Positions 22,560 to 34,059 of a stretch of DNA of 64,000 bases are shown here, one piece after another. Source of the DNA: Nematostella vectensis (lineage: Eukaryota > Cnidaria > Anthozoa > Actiniaria > Edwardsiidae); NCBI RefSeq assembly GCF_932526225.1, contig NC_064042.1, forward strand, positions 4,077,001-4,141,000, written 5' to 3'. The notes beneath the pieces are model-generated. The model was given only the letters and a program-made list of their open reading frames with translations, searched no databases and had not been told where the DNA came from. How positions within the stretch are numbered: the first letter of the stretch is position 1; the number at the start of each line of letters is the position of its first letter. The position numbers were made by a program, and so were the translations under genes.

Positions 22560-23690
22560 CGTAATAAAGCCCCCAATACAGCACACACATTAGATATAAA
22601 CAACCTCCATCTGGAGATTTCTCCAAACGTTTACCTTTAACAAGTTATCAGCTCTACTGCAATGAAAATGCAAGATTTACCATTAATTTAACCTCCCTCA
22701 TTCGCAGGAATTTAACGAAATCATTCCGGGGCTCATTCCGTAGGTTTACCTTCACATCGAGGATGCTCCACCTCGCGAATCATTGTGTGCCCTGATTGGA
22801 CCAGACGGACTTGGCCGCACCACTCACAAGATCAACAGATGGGGGGGGGGGGGGGGGGGGGGGGGGAATGAGAATCTCTTAGTTATGCAAATAATAGTTT
22901 AGACGGGGGTTTTGTAGTCACTGAAATAATTAGGACGTTTATGGTTGACGCTAAACCTTTTGGCATCTTGGTGTGTCCAGCGAATTATTAGCATCAGCTA
23001 AAGTACCGACTCAGAAGGTCTTTTTAATCGTGTGAGAAGCTAACGCGACATAGATATGAGGCCTGCATAGCTAATTTTTTTGACCAGGGCACAAATAAAG
23101 AGTGGGCGATAGGCAAATTAGAAAGAACTTTGAGGAGGGAGATAAAGACAGGGAGGGAAAAAGGGTTGGAATGATTAGAGTAGTGGTAAGGACGCACGAA
23201 TTAATATGGGAATGACAAAGAAAAGTTTTTTTTTTATTGTAAGTTATCAATTATGTTTCAAGTAACCGGGTTAAGAATTGATTACAACAATAAGCGTGCC
23301 GTGCGGGATGCAAATAACGTCAACTATAATTCGCAAAATAGTTAATGTTAGCAGTAACCAGGAAGCTAGCCTATGGAAGCTTATTGCCGTGGTTACACTA
23401 GGACGCCAACTGAGGTTTAGTCTCTGTTAACTGAATCCTGATTGGTCCTGGTTGACTTGCGATGTTTCAAGTCTACACGTACGATAGGATACCTTGATTG
23501 CGTTTCCAAAGATAACTTAGCAGCAATAAGAAGAGTCTATAGAATTCGGGGGTTTCTATTGAAACGGCATTAAAAACATATTTCTTGATTGTTCCTGGTG
23601 TACTTTACCGCGTGATAATAGCGATTTTTTTTTTTTTTTTGGTTTGGATCGGGTATTCGTATTATCTTTGTAAGTGATTACAAGGATCTG
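22560..23690. repeat. Inter-unit segmental duplication, copy 1
   Basis: Shares long stretches with 34060-35110 and 58330-59400, for example CACATCGAGGATGCTCCACC, GACAGGGAGGGAAAA and TTTCTATTGAAACGGCATTA. Each copy lies just beyond the tail exon of the neighbouring minus-strand unit, marking the boundary of the duplicated block. Poly-G near 22842 and poly-T near 23625 are local expansions. Confidence 0.85.
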
Positions 23691-23736
23691 CGGGACTATC
23701 TTACGCGCTAGTGGTATTTATAGAGCCCATCCGTTA

Positions 23737-24050
23737 ATCACACAGATCCGCGATATGAGCATCCTACGCACTAGTAACTCTACTGCCTACCCGCTGATAA
23801 CATGGATCCGCGATATGAGCATTTCACGCGCTAATAACTCCACTGCCTACCCTTTGATCACACGGATCCGCGATATGAGCATCTTATGCGCTAATAACTC
23901 TACTGCCTACCCTTTGATCCCACGGATCCGCGATATGAGCATTTCACGCGCTAGTGACTCTACTGCCTACCCTTTGATCACATGGATCCGCGATATGAGC
24001 ATCTTATGCGCTAGTGACTCTACTGCCTACCCGCTGATAACATGGATCTG
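23737..24050. repeat. 60-bp minisatellite beyond unit 2 tail, about 5 copies
   Basis: Same unit as at 9170-9600. The minus-strand stop of the unit 2 tail (TAA, 24006-24004) lies inside the copy nearest the gene, so the final VTSA residues come from repeat DNA. Confidence 0.9.
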
Positions 24051-24642
24051 TGGTTTTAGCTCTGTTCAATTCCTGGTACTCACTCCCTCTTATGTGTGTA
24101 CCTACTCCCCTCTCGTCCCTACCACCAGGCCTGGCCGCAATGCGTGTCCCAGAATGCAGTGAGGCATAATGCGCATTCTCGCTGTGTTGTGTCGTTGCCT
24201 GTAGAGACTGGTACACTTCATGTGGTAAACCTCGTATTCTTGTGTTCTCATAACCTGGCTCGCCTTGATCACCTGTGCCGTTCCTTGCTCTCCTCGCGGG
24301 TGGATTCTGTCTACTCATTCTAGTGCTATCGACGCTATCGTACTTGCGATTGCCTGGCACATGCCGATCACGTGATGCATGTCTATTCATAGCTTCATAC
24401 TGCGTGACATTGCCCTCTTGCGTTACATCCTCGTATTGCGTGACATTGCTCCCTTGCGTTACATCTTCGTATTGCGTGACGTTTCTACGGTTGGGTGGTC
24501 GTACTGGTGTATTATTCACTGGTTCGTATTGTGGAATGGGGTCAGGGGTGGGTCCCCTATTATCCGATGGGGCGACCTCGTAATCTCCCACCCCTGGTAT
24601 TACATGTTGGTCTTTGTTGACGTTTTCTTGCATCGCCACATT
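24004..24642 (-). CDS. Unit 2 cytoplasmic tail exon
   Basis: 213 codons with stop. Starts NVAMQENVNKDQH. Tyrosine motifs in order: DYEVAP, QYEPV, TQYEDV, TQYEDV, TQYEAM, KYDSV, GYENT, VYQSL, HYASL, SEYQEL, CYQRV. The three NVTQYE repeats are 12 residues (36 nt) apart; unit 3 has only two. TxYxxV matches the ITSM pattern, SxYxxL the ITIM pattern and YxN the GRB2-SH2 pattern. The acceptor is CTCTTAAG. Confidence 0.88.
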   Translation of the reverse strand, partial: NVAMQENVNKDQHVIPGVGDYEVAPSDNRGPTPDPIPQYEPVNNTPVRPPNRRNVTQYEDVTQGSNVTQYEDVTQEGNVTQYEAMNRHASRDRHVPGNRKYDSVDSTRMSRQNPPARRARNGTGDQGEPGYENTRIRGLPHEVYQSLQATTQHSENAHYASLHSGTRIAARPGGRDERGVGTHIRGSEYQELNRAKTTDPCYQRVGSRVTSA

Positions 24643-27600
24643 CTTAAGAGCAAGCATAAATTATGATTAAAGTGTTTTTTCACCTTTAAAAAGCTCACTA
24701 CTCGGACATAACTCAGTATATTTTTTAGGAAAAGTTTTACCTGGAATCCTGAGTAGCCTGGGTTATTAGCTTCAGATCTGTGGGAGAAAGGTACTGGAAT
24801 TCAAGATCAAGAATATAAAACGCTGTTATTCAACGAAGTTTTTATACCTTTCTCTCTTTGCTGTTAGACCTGTGAAAAAAAGAAGCATCTTTAAAGTAAA
24901 TCTTTTAAGTTATCGTAACAGAAGTTTAACATATCTAACCGACTTACCTGCCCTCTTCAGCACCGCGATGTAGACAATCAGACCAAAGATTACCAAGAAC
25001 AAGATGGCGACCAGCACAGCGAGACTAACAATGGTTGAATTCTGATCATTCACCTCGACAGCTGGATCAAAAGAAAGAACGTCGATGTTACGACTACACC
25101 AGAACATGTACCTATTATCACACCTATAGGAGAGATCATGATGGTTAATTGACTAGCATATGCACCTGTAAGGGTGGAACTAATGATCACATGACTAGCA
25201 CGCTTATCTGTGGTGTTGGTACTGATGGTCACGTGACTAGTACACCTACCTGATTGAGTGGTCCTGATGTAGACCGTGTCACGCCTCGTGTCTCCCCGCA
25301 CCGACATGGTGACCTCCACCTCGTACAAAGTGTCAGGCTCAAGATCATCCAACACGCACGACAGCGAGGCTGAATTACTGACACCTGATGACGTCACCCA
25401 GTCACGTGACGCTCCAGCTAGAGGTCTAGCCCGCATCGTACACTGCGCATTACGAGTTGCGTTTGACCACGTGACTTTCAGGCTGCTGGATGCCGGCATG
25501 ACGTCACTTAGCTGTGGTAAGGACTCCGCTATTGAAGATAAAATTATTTGTCATCTGAGTTCGTTTTATTTGGTGATTATGATGATGTTTAGATGTGGGA
25601 TAGTAATATGCTGCGACGTGTCAAGCTTCCACCTCTATTGAACATGATAAAACCTTTTAGACTAGCTAAATGTCATAATTATTGTAAGGATAATCGTTTT
25701 TCTCTTACGTAGTTGTATTTTGACGCTTCCTGGCTCTATTGCAAACCCGTATCTCGGCGCATTTTCTACGAGCGCATCTTTGAGTAGTACAAAGGGATCC
25801 GCGATGTTTGCCGTCAGAACCAGAGATACATATACGAGTACACTCCCTGACCTGAAAGATATTAGAATAACCAAGAAGTGTAGGATTTACAATTTGTGTC
25901 GTGGATTGGTCGCTGTTGTTGATTCTTACCCGTAACTCAAGAAGATTTCTTTCAGACACGTGGTATCAATGCTCTCCCTGACCTTCAAGGAAGAATAGCG
26001 TCATGGATTATGTTGAAGCTTATAACATTACACTGCAAAAGAGGACACAGCCGCCCACCAACCACCCTCCTCCCCCCCACAAGATGTTAAAAAACATAAG
26101 AAATTGACCATTAAGGGCGTGGCTGTACCAACGCCCCTTATATCCAAATCATAAGAAAATTAACTATATCTCCTCCCCAAATAATCCAAGACCTGCAAGG
26201 ACCTTGTATGCGCGCGAATGTTTCTCAACTGTATGATGAAAAATTATTTACCAATTTCTCAATGTTGCTTTTCACTTGTTTGCTTGGAGGGTACTGAACA
26301 TTTGTTATCCTAAAACTTTCATTACTGGTTTGCTCAGAGCCTGCTGGAACTGCAACGAAAAATATTGTTTTCACGAATATTGATAATATATGTTACAATA
26401 AATATAGGATGTTAAGGGTACTTGTTCTTCCTCACCCCCCCCCCCCCCCCCCCACCGCCCCTTCTTACCGACGGTGAACTTGTGCTGAGATCCAGGAAAA
26501 CCTTCCGCGTTACAATCCACCTCTATTTCGTCTAGACTTGCCAATTTCACTTCGTAGGTGACTTTAGTTTCTGTTGTACTGGTAATTTTTGATTGTAACC
26601 TTTTGCCGTCATTCATGCAAACGATGTCTGGAGGAGGGGTCTTGTTAGTTTCTATGGTGATACTGACAGCCGGTGACGTTATACATTTGAGGGAATATCT
26701 CTCCATGTTGGCATCTAGGTATTAAAAGAAAGGGAGAGAGATGCATCATGTAGAAAGAGAGGGTCTCTACTGACAGTGAACGAACTGACACGGTCTATTT
26801 ACGACTTCTTGATCTGTTGTCTTCACTAATTGTCGCTTTCAGGTTTATCTGTGTTTTGTGTACTATTGCAATGCAAAACAAAAAAAAATATCTTTAAAGG
26901 CGTTAGTAAGACGGAGGGACCAGGGGCCCCTTCTAGCAGCATGGAAATGGCGTCTTATGTCGTCTTTTTGACCCCTTTAAAAAGCACTAATAAATCTGAA
27001 AGCAAGTAATGGTTGACATGCAAAGGGAAATAAGAATCTAAAATTAATATAATACTAACATGTAACCGTAATATTGACTCTTTCGCTTTACTTGGTGTTG
27101 CAGGCACTTTCCGCGAGGCAGCTGTGAGAACCGGTATCATTCAACGACCCGCTAAATATAAGACTTCTATTGCTGCTAAACCAGGCATTCACAGTACATT
27201 CAGACAAACAGCAACTTGTATCGATCTCGAGCTTACAAAAAAAAGTCTATACTTACAATCAACAATAATAAACAAGGTGTTCAGCGTTGTTCCACATGAA
27301 CTTGACACATTACAAGTATAGTTCCCTTCGTCTTGTAGTGTGACTTTCAATATTGTGAGGTTTTTCCCAGAGGCCTTGAAAATATTGTCTTTGTACCAGC
27401 TGATTTGTAACGGTACCGGCCCTTTAGCGTCACACGTTAAAGTAACACTTGACCCTTTAATCATTCTACCATTGGGCGGGATGTCGACAGACACCACAGG
27501 TAGAACCTCTGATGCGTTTACGATCACAGTTTTGTTTACTCCTTCACCAATTTCATTAGTAGGTACACAAATGAACACATGTTCTCCTGAAGTGTTTAGC

Positions 27601-30600
27601 TTGATGTTACTTAATACACCATTGGTGTTAGTCTTGATCGCCTGATTTCCCAAGTAGAGAGAGTACTTATTCGGCTTTCGTACGCCATCAGCAGTACAGT
27701 TAAATGATATTTTTGATCCGCATTGACGAGACGCATCTCCACCAAGTATGGTCAGGGAAGTGTTCACAGGTTTGTCTAAGAGATAATAAAAAAGGTAAGC
27801 CAGCGATTTTTTTTTTTGCGCAGTGCCATTATCAATAACTTTACATCATGTATTCTGGGGTATGTAATGCATGAGAAACTATGGCTTTAGCACAACGCTG
27901 CAATAGATTGAAACCTCGCAAAATTGTCACCACGACTATTCTTACATTGTACAGCAAGTTTAGCATCCTTGGTGAGGTTTTTCCCGCAGCCGTTAGTAGC
28001 CACGCACGTGTACACCATTCCTGTCATGTTGCGGTGCACCATGGGAATGTTGTAGGACGGTCCGTGTGCTACGGTGTTCCCCTGAGGGCCGATCCATGTG
28101 AAGACTGGTGGAGGAGTACCATCAGCTGAACACGTCAGGTTCACTGGGTCACGCTCGGTCACGGTAGGACTCGGTGGGGAAATGACAACACTGCTGGGAG
28201 TGACTAGGAAGAACAAACCATAAGTTGGTGTAGTGAACTGTACTAAAAGCAGGCGTGGTCAGATAGACTAATATTTGTTCACAAATTGTAATATCTAGAC
28301 ACAAGGTGTTGTTGCCAACAGCGCTCTCTTTAAAGCGCACACAAGTAAATGTGCATCACAAACTACATTAAAATTGTTCAATGTTGGCCGTCTTATCTAG
28401 AATTTAAAGACTGTATTGATAACAATGAAAACGGGGAGACGGGTTTCAGTGATCTTGTCATGGGAAGATTACAAGTTGTCTAGCAGAAGTTATAAGAAAA
28501 AAAGCTTTTTTGGGCACAACAGGTTTTGTCTGAGAATTGAAGATTGTGTTTTTCGGGGCATGGTTTACCTAGCCTATGTTTAGCAGCTGACTTGCCGAAC
28601 AAACCCTTTAAATTGTTTGTTGGTTTTTCGCAATGTTCTGCATCGAAAAAAAAACCCTGTAATATCTTCTACAGCAATTTTATGGTGCTGAGAATGCTTT
28701 TGTAGGTTCTGTTTAACCCTTAGAGGCTTGTTGGTACTACCTCTCTCGGCCAAAACATGTCCGTTGAGGAAGGATTATATGGGTAAAGTTATTATAATTC
28801 ATACGTTTTAACATTAAGCACTCTGTCTGGTTGTGTAAACTAACAATAACATTAGCGACTCGATCACACCCCGAGCCAACCCTGTTCTACAGATATAATA
28901 AAATGCGTACCTGGAACGATGATGTGAACAAGTGCTTCTGGCCCTTTGCCGATAGTGTTGTAAGGAACGCAAGAAAAATTGTTCCATTCAGGAGTGCCGG
29001 GGAAGACAAGAAAAACTCCACTTCGATTAGCCTTATGCTGTTCACCATTCAGCAGAAGGGAATAAGTGATAACTGAAGGCTTGCCTTCAGCGTAACAGTT
29101 TAGCAGGATAATGTCTCCAACGCAAGCGATTATACTAGTATTATTCGATTTGTTGATTTGGAGAGTTGTGTTCTCTGGAATGTCTGTAGACAAAAGTAAA
29201 TATAAATTCAACAATAGAAAATCGCATAGTAATCGCAATAAAATAAAAGAAATACAGTGCTAGTAGTGCGTTGAGACAAGAAACGACACTTTACCTTATC
29301 ACAGAAAGCTTTAGTGCATCGAGATGTCCACGAAAATCAGCTGGTCCTCTATAAGTTTGCTACATTTTTTTGTGTTCAAATCCATATAAATAGACGGTAG
29401 AGAGAGCTTACACTGATAATAACGTTATCACGCCGTCGAGTTTTTTTTATTATTATTTTATTTGCAGTAGACTTGATTTACAGTGTATTTGCATTCGTCG
29501 ACAAATGTTATTAACAAACTAATTAACGACACTCACATAGGGTACGGGGCACAATACTTGAAATGCCAGATGCACAATATCCAACACATATAATAAGGAT
29601 ATGGGTTACATATGACAGCCAGCGACCATCCTTTGGGACCCAGGACAGTGCCGGATGCAGGGGGAGTTCGAAGTAAAATTGTAGAAGAAATGTATTGGAG
29701 CCATAAACACAAGTTTACCTCTCACCAGAATATGTTTGTATTTATATCTACAGTATGCCCCAGCCCTTAGAGACGATGCCTTTCCCTCTCGCTAAGTCCC
29801 CTGCAAGCTTTACGAGGGATAGGGAGAAGTCAGAGAAAATGTGTTTTTTGTGATAATTTCAATCTCGAAATGTACGATTGGCATCCCTACCCAGTGACAG
29901 GGAAGTACATCCCCGACGCACAAAAGGTCGTCAAGCGTTTCTGTTTAAGAAATAAACGGTCTGTACTCACAATCAACGCCAATAAACGAGGTGTTCAACG
30001 TTGTTCCACATGAACTGGACACATTACAAGTGTAGTTCCCTTCGTCTTGTAGTGTGACTTTCGATATGGTAAGGGTTTTCCCAGGGGCCTGGAAATATTG
30101 TCTTTGTACCAGCTGATTTGTAACGGTACCGGCCCTTTAGCGTCACACGTTAAAGTAACACTTGACCCTTTAATCATTCTATCATTGGGCGGGATGTCGA
30201 CAGATACCACAGGTAGTACCTCTGATGCGTTTACGATCACAGTTTTGTTTAGTCCTTCATCAATTTCATTAGTAGGTACACACGTGAACACATGTTCTCC
30301 TGAAGTGTTCAGCTGGATGTTACTAAATTCACCATTGGTGTCCGTCTTCATCGCCTGATTCCCCAAGTAAAGAGAGTACTTATTTGGTTTTGGAACGCCG
30401 TCAGCAGTACAGTTAAATGATATTTTTGATCCACACTGAGCAGATGCGTTTCCACCCAGTATGGTCAAAGAGGTATTGTCAGGCTTGTCTAAGAAATAAT
30501 CAAAAGAAAAGGTAATAAATGAGCAAGGCAAATAGTAGGCTGAAACAAAATTTTTACAAACATCAGCAGACTGCCTTGCATTTTTGCAAATACTCTTTGA

Positions 30601-31642
30601 GCAGGTGTCAAACTGATGTACAGGGAACAGCACACCAGAAGAAATAATAAAAAAGACTACTATTCTTACAACTTACTGCTAGTGTCGCATCTCTGGTGTG
30701 GTTCCGTCCACACCCATCAGTAGCGACGCATGTGTAGACCCCTGACATGTTGCGGTGCACCATGGGAATGTTGTAGGACGGTCCGTTTGCTACGGTGTGC
30801 CCCTGAGGGCTGATCCATGCGAAGGTTGGTGGAGGAATACCATCAGCTGAACACGTCAGGTTCACTTGGTCACGCTCGGTCACGGTAGGACTCGGTGGAG
30901 AAATGACAACGCTGCTGGGTGGAACTGGAGGTAAAAAAACGTATAAAATATTTTACTCGCATTGTCGAAGCAAATTTGTTTATGAAACAGATCGAAACCA
31001 TAGAGAGTCTGGGAGTCATGTTCTTGATGGTTAACTGTCACTGCCCTTGCCCACTTATCTGTAGAAAAAATCACTTGAATTTTTAATGAAATATAAACAT
31101 CTTATGCATATATACATTGCGTGATGACGTAAGAACGTGATGTATGTTTTGAGTTTTGAGTTTAACATCAGTTCCGTTATTTAACTTCCCTGCTAGCAGA
31201 GGCCTCTTTTCTCTGTATTTCGTTGGGCTGGAGTTCGCTAACGCAAGCACAGCGAAATACAGAATAAAGAGGCCTCTGCTAGCAGGGAATGATGTAACAT
31301 CTCGAACGCAGGAATCATAAAATTACAAAACCAGGTGTTTTAATATTTTTTAATATTTTTTTAATATTATCAGGAAACATTGCCAAAGTTGACAAAGTTG
31401 CGAACACCCCCCCCACCCCACCCTCCCTCCCTGGGTACGGGCCTGCTTTGAAGAAGAGTATCGTAGCTGCCGCCCTTCTTTCTTCGAGGCCACACGACTG
31501 TAGTTACTGGTTTCCAAATCCTTCTTGGCCGATATAGTCCTTCAGTATACACCACATCACACATGATATGAAACCGAAATTACTGGCGAATCATCGTTGA
31601 AGCAGACTGTTGTGCTGTACTGCCACTGCTAGTGCTGCTAGC

Positions 31643-31701
<59 letters not shown>

Positions 31702-32082
31702 GATAATGATAATGATAATGATAATGATAATGATAATGATAATGATAATGATAATGATAATGATAATGATAATGATAATGATAATGATAATGATAATGAT
31801 AATGATAATGATAATGATAATGATAATGATAATGATAATGATAATGATAATGATAATGATAATGATAATGATAATGATAATGATAATGATAATGATAATG
31901 ATAATGATAATGATAATGATAATGATAATGATAATGATAATGATAATGATAATGATAATGATAATGATAATGATAATGATAATGATAATGATAATGATAA
32001 TGATAATGATAATGATAATGATAATGATAATGATAATGATAATGATAATGATAATGATAATGATAATGATAATGATAATGAT

Positions 32083-32154
<72 letters not shown>

Positions 32155-33256
32155 TAATTACTATTAATTGCTTAATTACAAGCAATTTGCGCATTTAGAA
32201 AAAGAAAAACAGTTATACTTGAAATTTTACAGTTAATCATAATGTAGATATTGAAAATACAATCCTCTTATTAACTCTGAAATTCCAGTTCGGTTTTTTT
32301 TTTTTACCAGTTAAAAGGTAATCAGCACACCAGCTCTAGAAATTGGAAGGTAAAAACTTTTCGCAGGAAGTTAAAGTACCACGGTCATCCGTAACGTTGG
32401 CAGAGGGTTGCATGACGATGACCTCCTCGTTGACTGAATGCGACTTAACGTCAAAATCCGTTTAAAAAGCCTATTTTGTCGCAAATGACCAAGAAAATAA
32501 AAGAGAGATAAAAAGAAAAGGGGCTCTCTGGCACACAAGACACCAACAGATCGCCAGCCTTATGTTCTACCGTGCCTAAATCACTTACTCATTGTGAGTC
32601 AATACGATTTTCTTACCCTGTACTTTGAGTAGAGTATCTGATGCAGGCTGCCCAATAAGGTAGTTCTTTGTGTTCACACGACAATGTGTTTGTTTTGTGC
32701 CGAATCCATCTTTGCAGTTGTTAACCTTCAGTGTAAACACCACATCATACACATGAGATGAACCCGAGTACGATGCCGACATTACTCGATCACTGAACGC
32801 TGGGGCTTTTCCTGAAGTTGTAGAATACATCTCAACCGGTGATCCCCCCGCTACACCCTGTTGCCAGATAGACACAGCTCCGATTTCTTCCCCCGAGCTC
32901 AGAGTCACTCTCCATGTCAGTGTGGCATTCTCGTCATCGTCGAAGCAGACGGACGTGTTGTACTGCCACTGCCATGTACTAGGTGATGCATCTGGCGAAT
33001 GAGAAAATGTGGATATTTTACTTGAAGCAACTATCCAAGCAAATAGTATAAAGAAAGGCAATGGACTGCGGGGTCGTTGCATTATTTGTGTTTTACTGCT
33101 TCTACCATGTACCGATTAAAGAAAGGCGATGGACGGAATGCTAATGATTTGCAATTCTGACACATGACAATCCGATGTGCAAATGGAGTTAGATTTACCT
33201 GTTGTAATTAGGCACACCAAAGCACCAACAAGGAATACCAGATGAATTGAACCCAT
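24004..33256 (-). CDS. Unit 2: Ig-superfamily receptor, one frameshifted exon
   Basis: Type I membrane receptor paralogous to unit 3 with more Ig domains. Exons: leader 33256-33199 (MGSIHLVFLVGALVCLITTG); V-like 32991-32617; Ig A 30924-30670; twin Ig 30488-29971 (1 nt short); Ig 29183-28911; Ig A' 28203-27946; intact twin Ig 27775-27257; relic Ig 27184-27060; Ig D 26714-26469; SEA-like 26349-26252, 25982-25930 and 25851-25709; FN3 25528-25250; TM 25061-24948; 22-nt 24869-24848; 37-nt 24777-24741; tail 24642-24004. All others keep frame and splice sites. The damaged twin exon is phase 1-1, so skipping it restores an open product of about 1122 residues; without the lesion it would be about 1295. 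Either a working gene using exon skipping, a recent pseudogene, or a sequence error. Confidence 0.8.
27060..27184 (-). pseudogene. 5'-truncated Ig exon relic in unit 2
   Basis: Near identical to the second half of the unit 5 exon 63052-62837 from WFSSNRSLIFSGS onward, but the first half is missing and the codon CAA (Gln) in NTKQSER is TAA. The junction is at about 27184, where the sequence departs after GCTAAACCA (plus strand). Confidence 0.8.
27257..27775 (-). CDS. Unit 2 twin-Ig exon, intact
   Basis: A single 519-bp phase 1-1 exon encodes two Ig domains: one from DKPVNTSLTILGG with FNC and FICVP cysteines, and one from VLPVVSVDIPP with LTCDAKG, ISWYKD and NYTC. Most other Ig domains here are one per exon, so this is either fusion by intron loss or the older state. 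Confidence 0.85.
28911..29183 (-). CDS. Unit 2 Ig exon (IPENTT type)
   Basis: 273 bp, phase 1-1, starting DIPENTTLQINKSN. Cysteines fall in LLNCYAEG and FSCVPYN. Same subtype as the frameshifted unit 4 exon at 56081 and the unit 5 exon at 63461. Confidence 0.8.
29971..30488 (-). pseudogene. Unit 2 twin-Ig exon with 1-nt deletion
   Basis: 518 bp against 519 in the sister exon at 27775-27257. The frames agree up to ISWYKDNI. Then AATATTTTCAAGG in the sister is AATATTTCCAGG here, one base shorter, giving a shifted end and stop near 29995. Splice sites are intact (donor GTGAGT). Confidence 0.85.
31186..31289. mobile_element. Foldback element in unit 2 intron
   Basis: TTCCCTGCTAGCAGAGGCCT and following bases pair with the right end over about 40 bp around a short loop. 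An interior-less derivative of the 7702-8462 element. The matching intron of unit 3 holds the same element at 40936-41038, so insertion predates the duplication of units 2 and 3. Confidence 0.8.
31476..31632 (-). pseudogene. Decayed extra V-like exon in unit 2 intron
   Basis: Fragments match the V-like exon in order: CACACGACTGTAGTTACTGG, TTCCAAATCC, CACCACATCACACATGA, then GCAGACTGTTGTGCTGTACTGCCACTGC. The middle is deleted. A similar relic lies at 41236-41395 in unit 3. Confidence 0.6.
31637..32155. repeat. AAT and AATGAT microsatellite
   Basis: A run of AAT (31641-31675), then about 70 copies of AATGAT, then AAT again to about 32155. Pure and presumably unstable. The matching unit 3 site near 41405 has only TTAATAATGACG. 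Long open frames such as Ile-Met repeats are artefacts. Confidence 0.95.
32617..32991 (-). CDS. Unit 2 V-like exon
   Basis: 375 bp, phase 1-1, DASPSTWQWQYNTSVCF to LLKVQG. Intact. Cysteines in SVCF and HCRV, plus an extra Cys in NNCKDG not seen in the other copies. Confidence 0.85.
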
Positions 33257-34059
33257 CGAAGAAGATTTATCTTGTGCTCAACAGGAAGTAAATACTGCAG
33301 CTAAAATGTTTTGCATATTTTGACATATCTTAAAAATAGGGGGCCGCTTGAATGCCCATGAGCTGTTTAGGAGTAGGTGAGCCAGCCAAGCATGCTTATA
33401 GATACAAAAATCAGTTACAGTAGGATAAAAAAACAGATCGAGCCACAAGGGTAAATCTAAAAATGTGACTACATTACAAATTATTCTAAATTACCTGATT
33501 CGACACTACTCTACGTCCGTGCACGGGCTATAGGATAGCTTTATTCAGAAATGATGTTTAATATCTTGTTAGTGTTACGAGGTAACGCGTAGGGAATACA
33601 GCCAGTTTAGGTAGAAATACGCCCTTTATTCAAAACTAACAAGAAACTAGACATCATTTTGGTGTAAAGCTTCCCTATAGCCCGTGGATAGTCGTATGTT
33701 TATTGTAGTGTATTAGCACACTTTACTTTCGTATCATGTAAAGGATGACAGGTCATGGCGTATGTAATTGTAGTTGTAGATATTGTTATTGAAGATCGGT
33801 CTTTATTCACAAACCAAAGCGCTTGGTTGTATTAACTGACTCCATGAGTATAAATAGCGAGGGTTAATACATAAATATCAACTGCCTTGTATGTAGTGTG
33901 CGTTCCTGAGAGGTTAAAAGAGCAGATTTTTAAAAGGGCTCAAATTAGAGCTGCTTTTTTTTTCGTGACCGTTATTGCATACACTTGATTAAAAAATCTT
34001 ATAACGCCACCAAGTTTTTACTTAATCCTTCAATCAATTAACATCACTTTGATAAAGTC

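Noticed and set aside
24275-24583. Plus-strand frames antisense to the tail exons, also near 9901, 35359 and 59895
   Set aside because: The minus-strand reading has conserved tyrosine motifs and matching splice phases. The plus-strand frames are shadows.
31610-32194. Ile-Met and Tyr-His repeat proteins
   Set aside because: Translation of the AATGAT microsatellite only.
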